From: an uncultured Lachnospiraceae bacterium
GTDB taxonomy: Bacteria > Bacillota > Clostridia > Lachnospirales > Lachnospiraceae
NCBI GenBank assembly: GCA_910584325.1
Contig: CAJTZH010000074.1
Coordinates: 1 to 13,759, forward strand
Length of the DNA: 13,759 bases
Reading direction: 5' to 3'
Both the position numbers and the translations under genes were made by a program. Under the pieces are notes generated by a model, which worked only from the letters and a program-made list of their open reading frames with translations, made no database searches and had not been told where the DNA came from. How positions within the stretch are numbered: position 1 is the stretch's first letter; each line of letters starts with the position of its first letter. This document shows positions 6,381-13,759 of the stretch, in pieces.

Positions 6381-7937
6381 ATGAAGAAAAATACGAAGAA
6401 AATAATAACCGGCGCAGTCTTTGCGGCAGTGTTCCTTTTAATTGCCACAGTTATAGGGCTGCGGATTGCGGGAACGGATGACAACAGCGCCGTCACGCCG
6501 TCTAAGACGGAAAAGGTATATAAGGTTTCCGTGATAGAAGTCAGTCCGAAAGGAAATAATGTGTTCATGAACTATACGGGGATTGTACAGTCCGGCGTGA
6601 TGGAACAGGCGGCATTTTCCAGTGTCGGAACGGTGAAAAAGATATATGTTTCCGAAGGGGACGAAGTAAAGGCGGGAGATTTGCTGGCAGAGATTGACGA
6701 TACCGACGCCAGAAGGCAGGTGGACAACGCGAAGAACAGTTTACAGATTGCCAATACCAATCTGCAGTCGTCCATCAATCAGCGGCAGAACGCGTATGAC
6801 GCTTATCTGGAGGCAAGCAGGCCTGACGAGGCAAAGAAAAATCTTGACAATGCGATACAAAGACGCGACGCCCAGCAGCAGAAGGTGGACAGGCTGGCAG
6901 CGGAACTTGTCGAGGCAGAAGCGCATCAGGAACGGACAAAGAACGAGTATGAACATGCAGGTAAGGAGTTTTCGGAGGCGCAGAACAATGTGACGTCGCT
7001 TTCTACGCAGCTTGCCGTTTTAAAAGAGTCGCCGACGGCAACGCAGGAAGAAGTTGATGAAAAGCAGGCGGAACTGGATGCGGCGGTTGCAGACAAAGAC
7101 GTAAAAGAAGCGGTATATAACGAGAAGTGCACTGCATATTCCACGGCGCAGGTGGATTACCGCGCAAAACAGACAGAGCTTGACGCGGCAAGAGGCACGC
7201 TGGCAACGTACAATGAGGCGGTGGACACGGCGCAGCAAAACTATGACAATAAGGTAAACGACGGGGAGAATTCTGTGGAGGCAAAAGCTCAGAAAGAGCG
7301 TTTTGACGCGGCGGACGCTGCTTATTATACGGCGCAGGCAACATATGATTCAGCGCAGAATAACTACCAGTCGGCGCTTGAGGGACTTGAGGACTGTAAG
7401 CTTTATGCGGCAAAGGACGGATATGTGCTCACAGTGACCGCAACGGAGGGCAGCATCACGATGCCGATTACGCCTGCCGTCGTCATCGGAAGTCATGAGA
7501 ATGTAGTGACGTTCGGCGTGTCGCAGAGCGATATCCGCCGTCTTGCCGTAGGGCAGAAGGCAAAAATTACGATTAACGGCAAAGAATTTGACGGTGAAGT
7601 ACAAAAAGTAGGACTTCTTCCGGACGAGACAAGCAGGACGTATGAGACGGAAGTTGCGATTGCCACAGAGGAGGCGCAGTTTTATCTCGGAGAACTCGCC
7701 ACCGTGAAGATATCGGTTGGCGAACAGCTTGGAGTATGGCTTCCGCTGTCGGTTATCTTAAATGACGGCGAAGATTATGTATATATGGTGGAAAACCAGA
7801 GAGCGAAGAGACAGAATGTAGTCATTAAAGAAATCAGCAACGATATGGTCATGGTAACGGGAATTGACGCGGGAGGCCTTGTTATCAGCGAGGGAATGAA
7901 GCTCGTTAAGACAGGCAGTCTCGTGTCCGCGGAGTAG
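6381..7937 (+). CDS. RND efflux membrane-fusion (HlyD/AcrA-type) protein with long coiled coil
   Basis: The 518-residue protein begins with a lysine-rich N-terminus and one hydrophobic segment (residues 8-28), an uncleaved anchor or signal. The first lipoyl half follows (GTVKKIYVSEGDEVKAGDLL, 83-102). A long, Ala/Gln/Glu-rich coiled coil runs over about 108-335, then the second lipoyl half (KLYAAKDGYV, from about 340). A beta-barrel (VTFGVSQSDIRRLAVGQKAK) and a membrane-proximal domain ending in VISEGMKLVKTG complete the family layout. AcrA-like adaptors are usually about 380-400 residues; the excess here is in the hairpin. AAGGAG (6367-6372) is well placed for ATG 6381. The gene ends 8 bases before the permease gene, whose ribosome binding site overlaps this stop. 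The adaptor should form a complex with that permease at the outer face of the cell membrane. The substrate is unknown. Confidence 0.92.
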   Translation: MKKNTKKIITGAVFAAVFLLIATVIGLRIAGTDDNSAVTPSKTEKVYKVSVIEVSPKGNNVFMNYTGIVQSGVMEQAAFSSVGTVKKIYVSEGDEVKAGDLLAEIDDTDARRQVDNAKNSLQIANTNLQSSINQRQNAYDAYLEASRPDEAKKNLDNAIQRRDAQQQKVDRLAAELVEAEAHQERTKNEYEHAGKEFSEAQNNVTSLSTQLAVLKESPTATQEEVDEKQAELDAAVADKDVKEAVYNEKCTAYSTAQVDYRAKQTELDAARGTLATYNEAVDTAQQNYDNKVNDGENSVEAKAQKERFDAADAAYYTAQATYDSAQNNYQSALEGLEDCKLYAAKDGYVLTVTATEGSITMPITPAVVIGSHENVVTFGVSQSDIRRLAVGQKAKITINGKEFDGEVQKVGLLPDETSRTYETEVAIATEEAQFYLGELATVKISVGEQLGVWLPLSVILNDGEDYVYMVENQRAKRQNVVIKEISNDMVMVTGIDAGGLVISEGMKLVKTGSLVSAE

Positions 7938-7945
7938 GAGGATGT

Positions 7946-10900
7946 ATGGAAAAAATAACGAAAATCCTCCTCAACAACAGAAAAATTGTCGTATTTTTTA
8001 TGGTTATCATCGCGTGTGCGGGACTTTACAGCTATTATGTTATCCCGAAACAGGAAAATCCTGATACAACGATAGCCGTGGCGCTGGTGACGACTGTCTA
8101 TCCCGGAGCTTCTCCCGAAAACGTGGAGAGCTTTGTGACAAACAGAATTGAAGAGGCTATAGCAAAGCTCGAACGGGTGGATTACTATACCAGTATGAGT
8201 ATGGATTCGGCAAGCGCTATCGTCATTTATTATGAAGACGACGTGCTGATGGAAGACGTGGAGGAAGAATTGCGCCAGGCCGTTTCCGACGTGTCGGACG
8301 GTCTGCCCGATATGTGCATGGAAAGCGTGATTAAGACGGATTTGGTGACAAACAACCAGTTTATTATCAGTTTATCCAGCGACGTGTATTCTCCGGAGGA
8401 ACTGGTATCTTACGGCGAAGTCATCAAAGAAGAACTTGAAACGACGGAACATGTCACAAGCGTTACGCTGTACGGCGCCAAGAAAAAACAGGTTGTGGTG
8501 GAAGCCGATATTCAGAAAATGAAATTATACGGGATTTCCATAGAAAATATTTTATCCCTGATGCAGGCGCAGAATCTGTCCATACCGGCGGGAAGCATAG
8601 CGTACGATACGGGAACGGTGACGGTGTCGAGTAGCGGTTTGTTTGAAAGTTTAAAAGACATTGAAAATACCGTAATCGGCGGCGGAGACGAAGGGTTGGC
8701 GTTCGTCAAGCTCAAGGATGTCGCCGAAGTTTATATTGAAAATACGGACGAAAAAAATTACCGGCAGGACGGCAGGGATGCGGTGCTTCTGGTGGGAAAA
8801 TTCGCAGAAGGGAAAAATGCCGTTAATATCGGAAAAGTCCTCCGTCATAAGATAGAAGTGCTGAAAGAGGAGCTGCCGGACGAACTGAACTTTCATGAAG
8901 TGATGTATGCTCCGGAGGACATTGCCGAGAATATTAACAGCTTTCTTATCAATCTTCTGGAAAGTATTCTTCTTATCATGATTGTGGTGCTGGTGGGCGT
9001 TCGTCTGAGAAACGCGCTTGTAATCAGCACGGCGCTGCCGATGAGTATTCTGATTACGTTTATTGCCATGTATCTTTTGAAGATAGAGTTTCATTTTATC
9101 TCGATTGCGGCGCTTATCGTCAGTCTCGGCATTCTCGTGGATAACGCGGTGGTTATCAGCGAAGCGATTCAGCAGAATTTAAACGACGGAATAGAGAAAA
9201 CCGAAGCGATATTCGGGGCGGTTCGCGTTACATGGATTCCGATTCTTACGAGTACGCTGACAACAATTGTCACATTCGGCATTATTTATTTTGTACCCGG
9301 TGTTGTCGGCGCGGTGGCAGGCACGATTCCCACCATTGTCATCGCGGCGCTTGTCGCCAGCTACTTTATGGCGATGTGTGGTATTCCCGTACTGGCTTAT
9401 TTCTTTTTTCAGCCGGAGACAAAGGAGCGGGCGGAACAAGAAGGCGCGGTCAGGAAACTGTTTTATTCCCTGTTAAACGTGGGACTGAAATACCCGGTAA
9501 GAACGCTGGTGTTTTGTTTTGCCACGCTTTTTGTGGCGGCGTTTCTGGTAACACGGCTCGGCATGCAGTTTTTCCCGTATGCCTCCAAACCGGTTGTTTA
9601 CATGAATATTTCCGGGGAGACGATGAATCTGAAAAATACCGGAGAGATTCTAGACAAAATAGAAGAACTGTTAAGAAACGAACCGCTCGTGGACCATTTT
9701 ACCACGTCGGCAGGCGGCGGGCTTCCGAGCTTTTTCCTGACGGTTCCTTCTATTAACGACGCCGATAACGTGGGACAGATAATGATTCAGCTAAGTGAGG
9801 AAGAACTAAAGAAAGCAGGTTCCGCGGAAGAAGCGGCAAGAATTTTGCAGACGGTGATGGATGACAATATCGCGGGCGCGACCGTCGAAGTGAAATGTCT
9901 CGAATACTCGATGCCGACGGAGGCAAAGATTGTCTATACGCTGCGGGGGGATGATACGAATGCGTTAAACGTTCTGGCGGAACAGATGTGCGATGCCCTG
10001 GAGCAGATACCAGGAACGGATTACGTGAGAAACGACAGCGTCATTTCGCAGTATCAGTATAAGGTCAATCTTGACAGCGAAACATTGTCGGGATTCGGAC
10101 TGTTAAAATTTGACGTCATTAAACAGCTCAATACAAGTCTGATGGGTGCGGCGGCGTCGACCTACACCACAAACGGAAACGAGATGGATATTGTGGTGCG
10201 GGCAAAAATAGACAGTCTGGATGAACTGATGGAAATGCCTGTCGTTGGAAGTATCAGCGACACAAAGGTACTTCTGGGACAGATCGGCGAGGTGACGCTG
10301 GAGCCTGCCGTTCCGCTGATTAAGCATTATAACGGTAAACGGTACGTTAATGTGCTGGCCGACGTGCTGCCGGGGTATGTATCCGGAAGCATCCAGACAG
10401 AGCTGACGGAAGAATATATGCCGGTTCTCGATACGGAAGGCATTGAACTTATCGAGCAGGGGGAAATGAAAAACATGATGAGCCTGATTGGAAGTCTTGG
10501 CAGAGCGGCGATTGTGGCGATTTTGCTGATTTATATTATTCTGCTGTTACAGTTTAAGAATTTCGCAAAACCTTTTAATGTGCTGACGAGTATTCCGCTG
10601 AGCCTTATCGGATGCTGTTTTGGATTGTGGCTTCTTAGGATGGATATTCAGGTAATGGCGCTTCTGGGACTTGTCAGTTTGTTTGGTATTGTCGTAAATA
10701 ACGGAATTTTGCTGATTGAAGTAATTGACGAGAAGAGAAGGGACGGCATGCCGGTGGAGGAAGCCTGCACGATGGCGGTGAAACTGCGTTTCCGTCCGAT
10801 TATGCTCTCGAGTGTGACCACCTGTATCGGACTGGTGCCGCTTTTGTTGTCAAAAGACCCGATGACCGCGCCGATGGCAGCAGTTCTATTATTCGGACTG

Positions 10901-10969
10901 ATGTTCTCAACGCTGCTGACGATGGTTGTTGTACCGACAATTTATAACCTGCAGGCCCGAAAATCATAG
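7946..10969 (+). CDS. RND-family efflux permease (AcrB/SwrC-like)
   Basis: At 1007 residues this has full RND length. A first membrane helix (about residues 12-32) is followed by a large extracytoplasmic loop (YPGASPENVESFVTNRIEEA), a cluster of helices from about 330 to 490, another helix near 520, a second large loop, and a final helix cluster from about 850 to 1003. This is the duplicated 6+6 arrangement that uses proton-motive force for export. In helix 4, GILVDNAVV retains Asp399, aligning with AcrB Asp407, but has Asn400 where AcrB has Asp408. In helix 10, GIVVNNGILLIE has Asn918 where AcrB has Lys940. Those AcrB residues form the proton relay, so coupling probably uses a reduced set. 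The VNNGI form is, as I recall, common in Firmicute members, so loss of function is not implied. TAGGAGG at 7935-7941 serves ATG 7946. No outer-membrane partner is encoded. Confidence 0.95.
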   Translation: MEKITKILLNNRKIVVFFMVIIACAGLYSYYVIPKQENPDTTIAVALVTTVYPGASPENVESFVTNRIEEAIAKLERVDYYTSMSMDSASAIVIYYEDDVLMEDVEEELRQAVSDVSDGLPDMCMESVIKTDLVTNNQFIISLSSDVYSPEELVSYGEVIKEELETTEHVTSVTLYGAKKKQVVVEADIQKMKLYGISIENILSLMQAQNLSIPAGSIAYDTGTVTVSSSGLFESLKDIENTVIGGGDEGLAFVKLKDVAEVYIENTDEKNYRQDGRDAVLLVGKFAEGKNAVNIGKVLRHKIEVLKEELPDELNFHEVMYAPEDIAENINSFLINLLESILLIMIVVLVGVRLRNALVISTALPMSILITFIAMYLLKIEFHFISIAALIVSLGILVDNAVVISEAIQQNLNDGIEKTEAIFGAVRVTWIPILTSTLTTIVTFGIIYFVPGVVGAVAGTIPTIVIAALVASYFMAMCGIPVLAYFFFQPETKERAEQEGAVRKLFYSLLNVGLKYPVRTLVFCFATLFVAAFLVTRLGMQFFPYASKPVVYMNISGETMNLKNTGEILDKIEELLRNEPLVDHFTTSAGGGLPSFFLTVPSINDADNVGQIMIQLSEEELKKAGSAEEAARILQTVMDDNIAGATVEVKCLEYSMPTEAKIVYTLRGDDTNALNVLAEQMCDALEQIPGTDYVRNDSVISQYQYKVNLDSETLSGFGLLKFDVIKQLNTSLMGAAASTYTTNGNEMDIVVRAKIDSLDELMEMPVVGSISDTKVLLGQIGEVTLEPAVPLIKHYNGKRYVNVLADVLPGYVSGSIQTELTEEYMPVLDTEGIELIEQGEMKNMMSLIGSLGRAAIVAILLIYIILLLQFKNFAKPFNVLTSIPLSLIGCCFGLWLLRMDIQVMALLGLVSLFGIVVNNGILLIEVIDEKRRDGMPVEEACTMAVKLRFRPIMLSSVTTCIGLVPLLLSKDPMTAPMAAVLLFGLMFSTLLTMVVVPTIYNLQARKS

Positions 10970-10995
10970 AGAAAAGAAAAATAGTGTGGTATAGT
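10967..10995 (+). promoter_or_regulatory. Probable promoter (TAGAGA-N17-TATAGT with TG extension)
   Basis: TATAGT (10990-10995) has TG at the extended -10 position (10987-10988). TAGAGA (10967-10972), a four-of-six match to the -35 consensus, lies 17 bases upstream and overlaps the permease stop codon. The 62-base gap to the next start shows no terminator hairpin, so the downstream genes may be read both from this promoter and from the efflux operon. Confidence 0.5.
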
Positions 10996-11031
10996 AGTAG
11001 TAACTGTTTTTATTGATGAGAGGATATGAAT

Positions 11032-12957
11032 ATGTTTGAAGATTACGAAAAAGCGTTAAAAGCGGGAAAAAAGAATTATCAGAAATGTGTTTCCAAAGGA
11101 AAGTATCCGTATCTTCCGGCTCTGGAAGATATCGTTTCCACGGCGGATGTGGCATGTGAAGAAAGTATCGGACTGATTCAGATTCCGGCACATCTGATTG
11201 TGGGCACGGCATACGCGGGGAGAACAAATTCCTTTGATTCGGATTTTATGCCGCTTCTCGACAAAGATACGGAGTTTGCGAAGAAATGGGTAACGTTATG
11301 TAACGCGCATATTGAAGAAGGAATCCGTGACCCGATTAAAGTATACGAGTACATGAACCGGTTCTATGTGGTGGAGGGCAACAAGCGCGTCAGCGTGCTC
11401 AAATATTTTGGCGCGGCGAGTATTCTTGCGGATGTAACCCGTAAAGTTCCGGTTAAGACAAACGGAATTGAGAATATTATCTATTATGAGTTTATGGATT
11501 TTTACGAGCTCACCAGAATATACCGTGTCATTTTCAGCAAGCCGGGTTCTTACCGCAGATTGTTGGAACTGCTTCCGGCAAAGGAAGGAGAAAAGTGGGA
11601 AGATGAGTTCCGGCAGGATTTTCTTTCGGTCTGTTACCGGTTTGAGACGGCTTATGAGACGAGTAAGGCGAAAAAACTGGATTTGACGATGTCGGATGTA
11701 TTTCTGGTTGTGCTGGAAAATTTCGGTTATGATTCGCTGAAAGATTTGAACAGCACACAGATGCTGGAAAAGATCAAGACGGTCTACGAGGAGATTTTGC
11801 TTGAAGAAGTGCATGACATCCAGATTGCCATGGACCCGGAGAAACCGGTGCCGAAAAATTTCTTCGACAAAATGTTTTCTTCGCAGGTCAGTAATTTAAA
11901 GGTTGCTTTTGTCAATAATAAGTCTGTGGAGCAGTCGGGCTGGGTATACGGTCATGAACTGGGAAGAATGCATCTGCAGAATGTTTTCGGCGATAAAGTC
12001 GAGGCGGAGCGGTTTGAGATAACGTCGTCCCAGAAAGAGCTTGATTCGGAGGCGGCGACGGAAGAGATGGCGGCGTCCCTTGAGGAAATTATCGAAAAGG
12101 GATACAAGGTCATCTTTACGACAACGCCGGAACTTGTGGAGACGTCGCTGAAAGTAGCGCTGGCGCATCCGGAAGCAATTATTTTAAACTGTTCGTTAAA
12201 TGTGCCGCATAAGTATGTCCGCACCTATTATGGAAGAATGTACGAGGCAAAGTTTATTATGGGAGCGGTTGCGGCGGCGTATTCCGAAACAGATGAAATC
12301 GGATATGTCGCGGATTATCCGATTTACGGAATGACGGCGAATATTAACGCGTTTGCTCTGGGAGCGAGAATGATTAATCCGAGAAGCAGGGTATATCTGG
12401 AATGGGAGACGCTGCGGGAAAAACCTGCGGACAGCATCTTTTTGACAAAAGAAATTATGCTGGTCTCAAACCGCGATATGATTGCTCCGTCAAACAGAAG
12501 CAGGCAGTTCGGGCTTTGTAAGAATCAGGGTGATAAGATCATCAATCTTGCCATGCCGGTCTGGAACTGGGGCGTATTTTATGAGAGAATTGTCCGCAGC
12601 ATCTTAAAGGGTGATTACAGAAAAAATGCCGACGTTGCGTTAAACTATTGGTGGGGAATGAATATTGACGCCATCGATATTTTCTGTTCGCATCATTTAC
12701 CGCCGGAAACCCGCAAACTTGCGGAATTTTTGAAGGAGTCCATCAAAAAAGATATCCTGCATCCGTTTTGCGGCGATATTTGCGCGCAGGATGGAACAAA
12801 ATATAGTGAAAAAGATACCTGTCTGCGGCCGGAAGAGTTAATGACGATGGAATGGCTGGTGGACAATGTCGTAGGCACCATTCCTACGATTGATGAATTA
12901 AAAGATGAAGTAAAGCCGATAGTAAGGCTTCAGGGCGTGCTTGGCGTTGTTTCATAG
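11032..12957 (+). CDS. Cytoplasmic ParB-like / BMP (PnrA-type) ligand-binding fusion protein
   Basis: The 641-residue protein has two parts. Residues about 45-135 look like a ParB/sulfiredoxin-type domain: DPIKVYEYMNRFYVVEGNKR followed by VSVLKYFGA matches the ParB-family pattern in which a short strand pair leads to a G-x-(K/R)-R motif (Gly116-Arg119) and a helix. A helical linker (about 150-280) leads to a basic-membrane-protein domain from about 288, starting with LKVAFVNN. Further BMP features are GWVYGHELGR, GYKVIFTTTPE, YYGRMYEAKFIMGAVAA, NWGVFYERIVRSILKG and NYWWGMNIDAID. BMP domains bind purine nucleosides in lipoprotein transport subunits, but this protein has no signal peptide or lipobox, and no ABC transporter genes adjoin it. 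It is therefore more likely an intracellular sensor or regulator. ATG 11032 is chosen over ATG 11026 because GAGAGG (11018-11023) is 8 bases from the former and only 2 from the latter. Function is not known to me. Confidence 0.8.
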   Translation: MFEDYEKALKAGKKNYQKCVSKGKYPYLPALEDIVSTADVACEESIGLIQIPAHLIVGTAYAGRTNSFDSDFMPLLDKDTEFAKKWVTLCNAHIEEGIRDPIKVYEYMNRFYVVEGNKRVSVLKYFGAASILADVTRKVPVKTNGIENIIYYEFMDFYELTRIYRVIFSKPGSYRRLLELLPAKEGEKWEDEFRQDFLSVCYRFETAYETSKAKKLDLTMSDVFLVVLENFGYDSLKDLNSTQMLEKIKTVYEEILLEEVHDIQIAMDPEKPVPKNFFDKMFSSQVSNLKVAFVNNKSVEQSGWVYGHELGRMHLQNVFGDKVEAERFEITSSQKELDSEAATEEMAASLEEIIEKGYKVIFTTTPELVETSLKVALAHPEAIILNCSLNVPHKYVRTYYGRMYEAKFIMGAVAAAYSETDEIGYVADYPIYGMTANINAFALGARMINPRSRVYLEWETLREKPADSIFLTKEIMLVSNRDMIAPSNRSRQFGLCKNQGDKIINLAMPVWNWGVFYERIVRSILKGDYRKNADVALNYWWGMNIDAIDIFCSHHLPPETRKLAEFLKESIKKDILHPFCGDICAQDGTKYSEKDTCLRPEELMTMEWLVDNVVGTIPTIDELKDEVKPIVRLQGVLGVVS

Positions 12958-12969
12958 GAAGGAAAATTC

Positions 12970-13581
12970 ATGAAGATTCTGGTTATAGCGGATGAAGAAA
13001 GTAAATCATTATGGGACCATTATGATGCGTCAAAACTGGAAGGAATCGATTTAATTCTCTCCTGCGGCGACTTAAATCCGCGTTACCTTTCTTTTCTGGC
13101 AACATTTTCCAAAGCGCCAATATTTTACATATGCGGAAATCACGACGGATGTTATAAGGAAACGCCGCCGGACGGATGCACCTGCATTGACGACGATTTA
13201 TTTGTATATAACGGAATCAGGATACTTGCGCTGGGTGGTTCCATGCGTTATAAGCCGGGACCACACCAGTATACGGAGTTTGGCATGAAAGCAAGAATTG
13301 CCCGTCTGTCTTTAAAGATATTAAAAAACAGGGGGTTTGACATTCTGCTGACCCATGCGCCAGCGGCAGGCATTCACGATATGGAAGATTTACCGCACAA
13401 AGGATTTGAATGTTTTAAAGAATTAATTAAGAAATATAAACCGCGATACTTTATTCATGGACATGTTCATATGAGCTACGGGAGATTCCCCAGAGAGGAC
13501 AAGTTTGAGGAAACAACGGTTATCAACGCATATGAAAAACATATTTTTGAGTATGGGAACGGATTTGAGGAATCAGTATGA
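12970..13581 (+). CDS. Metallophosphoesterase of the calcineurin-like superfamily
   Basis: This 203-residue single-domain protein carries most calcineurin-like metal motifs in order: SCGDL with Asp34, GNHD with Asn57, His58 and Asp59, THAP with His129, and GHVH with His165 and His167. The first motif, normally D-x-H at the end of strand 1, reads IADEES (Asp8, Glu9, Glu10), so the usual His is replaced by an acidic residue, which could alter the metal site. There is no signal peptide, so it is cytoplasmic. Members cleave phosphoesters ranging from cyclic nucleotides to nucleic acids and phosphoproteins, and the substrate here is unknown. AGGAAGGA lies just before ATG 12970, immediately after the stop of the ParB-like/BMP gene. 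Its own stop overlaps the next start in an ATGA arrangement. The tight spacing suggests a common operon, perhaps with a nucleotide-derived ligand linking the two proteins (speculative). Confidence 0.88.
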   Translation: MKILVIADEESKSLWDHYDASKLEGIDLILSCGDLNPRYLSFLATFSKAPIFYICGNHDGCYKETPPDGCTCIDDDLFVYNGIRILALGGSMRYKPGPHQYTEFGMKARIARLSLKILKNRGFDILLTHAPAAGIHDMEDLPHKGFECFKELIKKYKPRYFIHGHVHMSYGRFPREDKFEETTVINAYEKHIFEYGNGFEESV

Positions 13582-13759
13582 AATATGACAAAGTAATTAT
13601 CGGCGCCGGGTTATACGGTCTGTACGCAGCGCTGTTTTGTGCGAAAAAAGGACAAAATATCATTGTGCTCGAACAGGATAACGCGCCGTTTAAGAGAGCG
13701 ACGTATATTAATCAGGCACGCGTTCATATGGGATATCATTACCCGCGCAGCTTTTCCAC
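13578..13759 (+). CDS. FAD-dependent oxidoreductase (N-terminal fragment, 3' end outside window)
   Basis: About 60 residues are visible. They begin MKYDKVIIGAGLYGLYAALF, a Rossmann dinucleotide-binding strand-turn-helix with GxGxxG at Gly9-Gly11-Gly14, and the second strand ends with Glu32 (IIVLEQD), the acidic residue that binds the adenosine ribose of FAD. The following RATYINQARVHMGYHYPRSF matches the N-terminal part of DadA/amino-acid-oxidase-like flavoproteins, where this region lines the active site. Most of the catalytic domain is missing, so the substrate is undetermined. ATG 13578 overlaps the metallophosphoesterase stop (13579-13581), indicating translational coupling and a shared transcript. 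Confidence 0.85.
   Translation, partial: MKYDKVIIGAGLYGLYAALFCAKKGQNIIVLEQDNAPFKRATYINQARVHMGYHYPRSFS

Noticed and set aside
8651..9094. 147-residue minus-strand open frame, and other long minus-strand frames in the RND gene
   Set aside because: They are antisense to a well-supported RND permease, and their translations are rich in His, Gln and Arg as expected of shadow frames.
9232..9756. 174-residue + strand frame inside the permease gene
   Set aside because: It is out of frame with RND motifs conserved across the same bases, and its Cys/His/Arg-rich composition is typical of a shadow.
6381..10969. Interpreting the adaptor as part of a type I secretion (HlyD/ABC) system
   Set aside because: The partner gene is a 1007-residue RND permease with helix 4 and helix 10 motifs, not an ABC transporter.
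11032..12957. Reading the BMP-domain gene as a nucleoside ABC transporter lipoprotein
   Set aside because: There is no signal peptide or lipobox, a long N-terminal ParB-like and helical region precedes the domain, and no permease or ATPase genes are adjacent.

Overview
The window looks like chromosome from a gut-type Clostridia, most likely Lachnospiraceae. This is inferred from protein relatedness recalled without a search, the strong AGGAGG-type ribosome binding sites, the sigma-A-like promoters and the moderate GC content. All ten genes I accept lie on the + strand and are tightly packed. Both ends are cut: the first gene lacks its 5' part and the last lacks its 3' part. I see no rRNA, tRNA, CRISPR array, insertion sequence or gene-free stretch over 300 bases.

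Region 1 (1-3445) is the end of a raffinose/sucrose operon: the C-terminal half of a GH36 alpha-galactosidase, a P-loop sugar kinase and a GH13_18 sucrose(-phosphate) phosphorylase. Together they suggest an intracellular route: raffinose to galactose plus sucrose, sucrose to sucrose phosphate, then phosphorolysis to glucose-1-phosphate and fructose-6-phosphate. In Ruminococcus gnavus the first two activities are fused in one protein (AgaSK). Here they are separate genes.

Region 2 (3469-5575) is a self-contained transcription unit with a near-consensus promoter, a FIST-domain sensor gene starting at TTG, a soluble chemoreceptor-type signalling protein and a clear intrinsic terminator. It looks like a two-gene cytoplasmic sensory device in which sensor and signalling module are separate polypeptides.

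Region 3 (5616-10969) begins with an extended -10 promoter. It encodes a small papain/C39-like protein with a Cys-His pair, then a membrane-fusion protein with an unusually long coiled coil, then a 1007-residue RND permease. No outer-membrane channel gene is present, as expected for a monoderm.

Region 4 (10987-13759) has a weaker promoter. It encodes a cytoplasmic fusion of a ParB-like segment to a BMP/PnrA-type nucleoside-binding domain, a metallophosphoesterase with an altered first metal motif, and the start of an FAD-dependent oxidoreductase that overlaps its upstream neighbour. This group has no function I recognise and is, with the FIST/chemoreceptor pair, the best candidate for an undescribed system.
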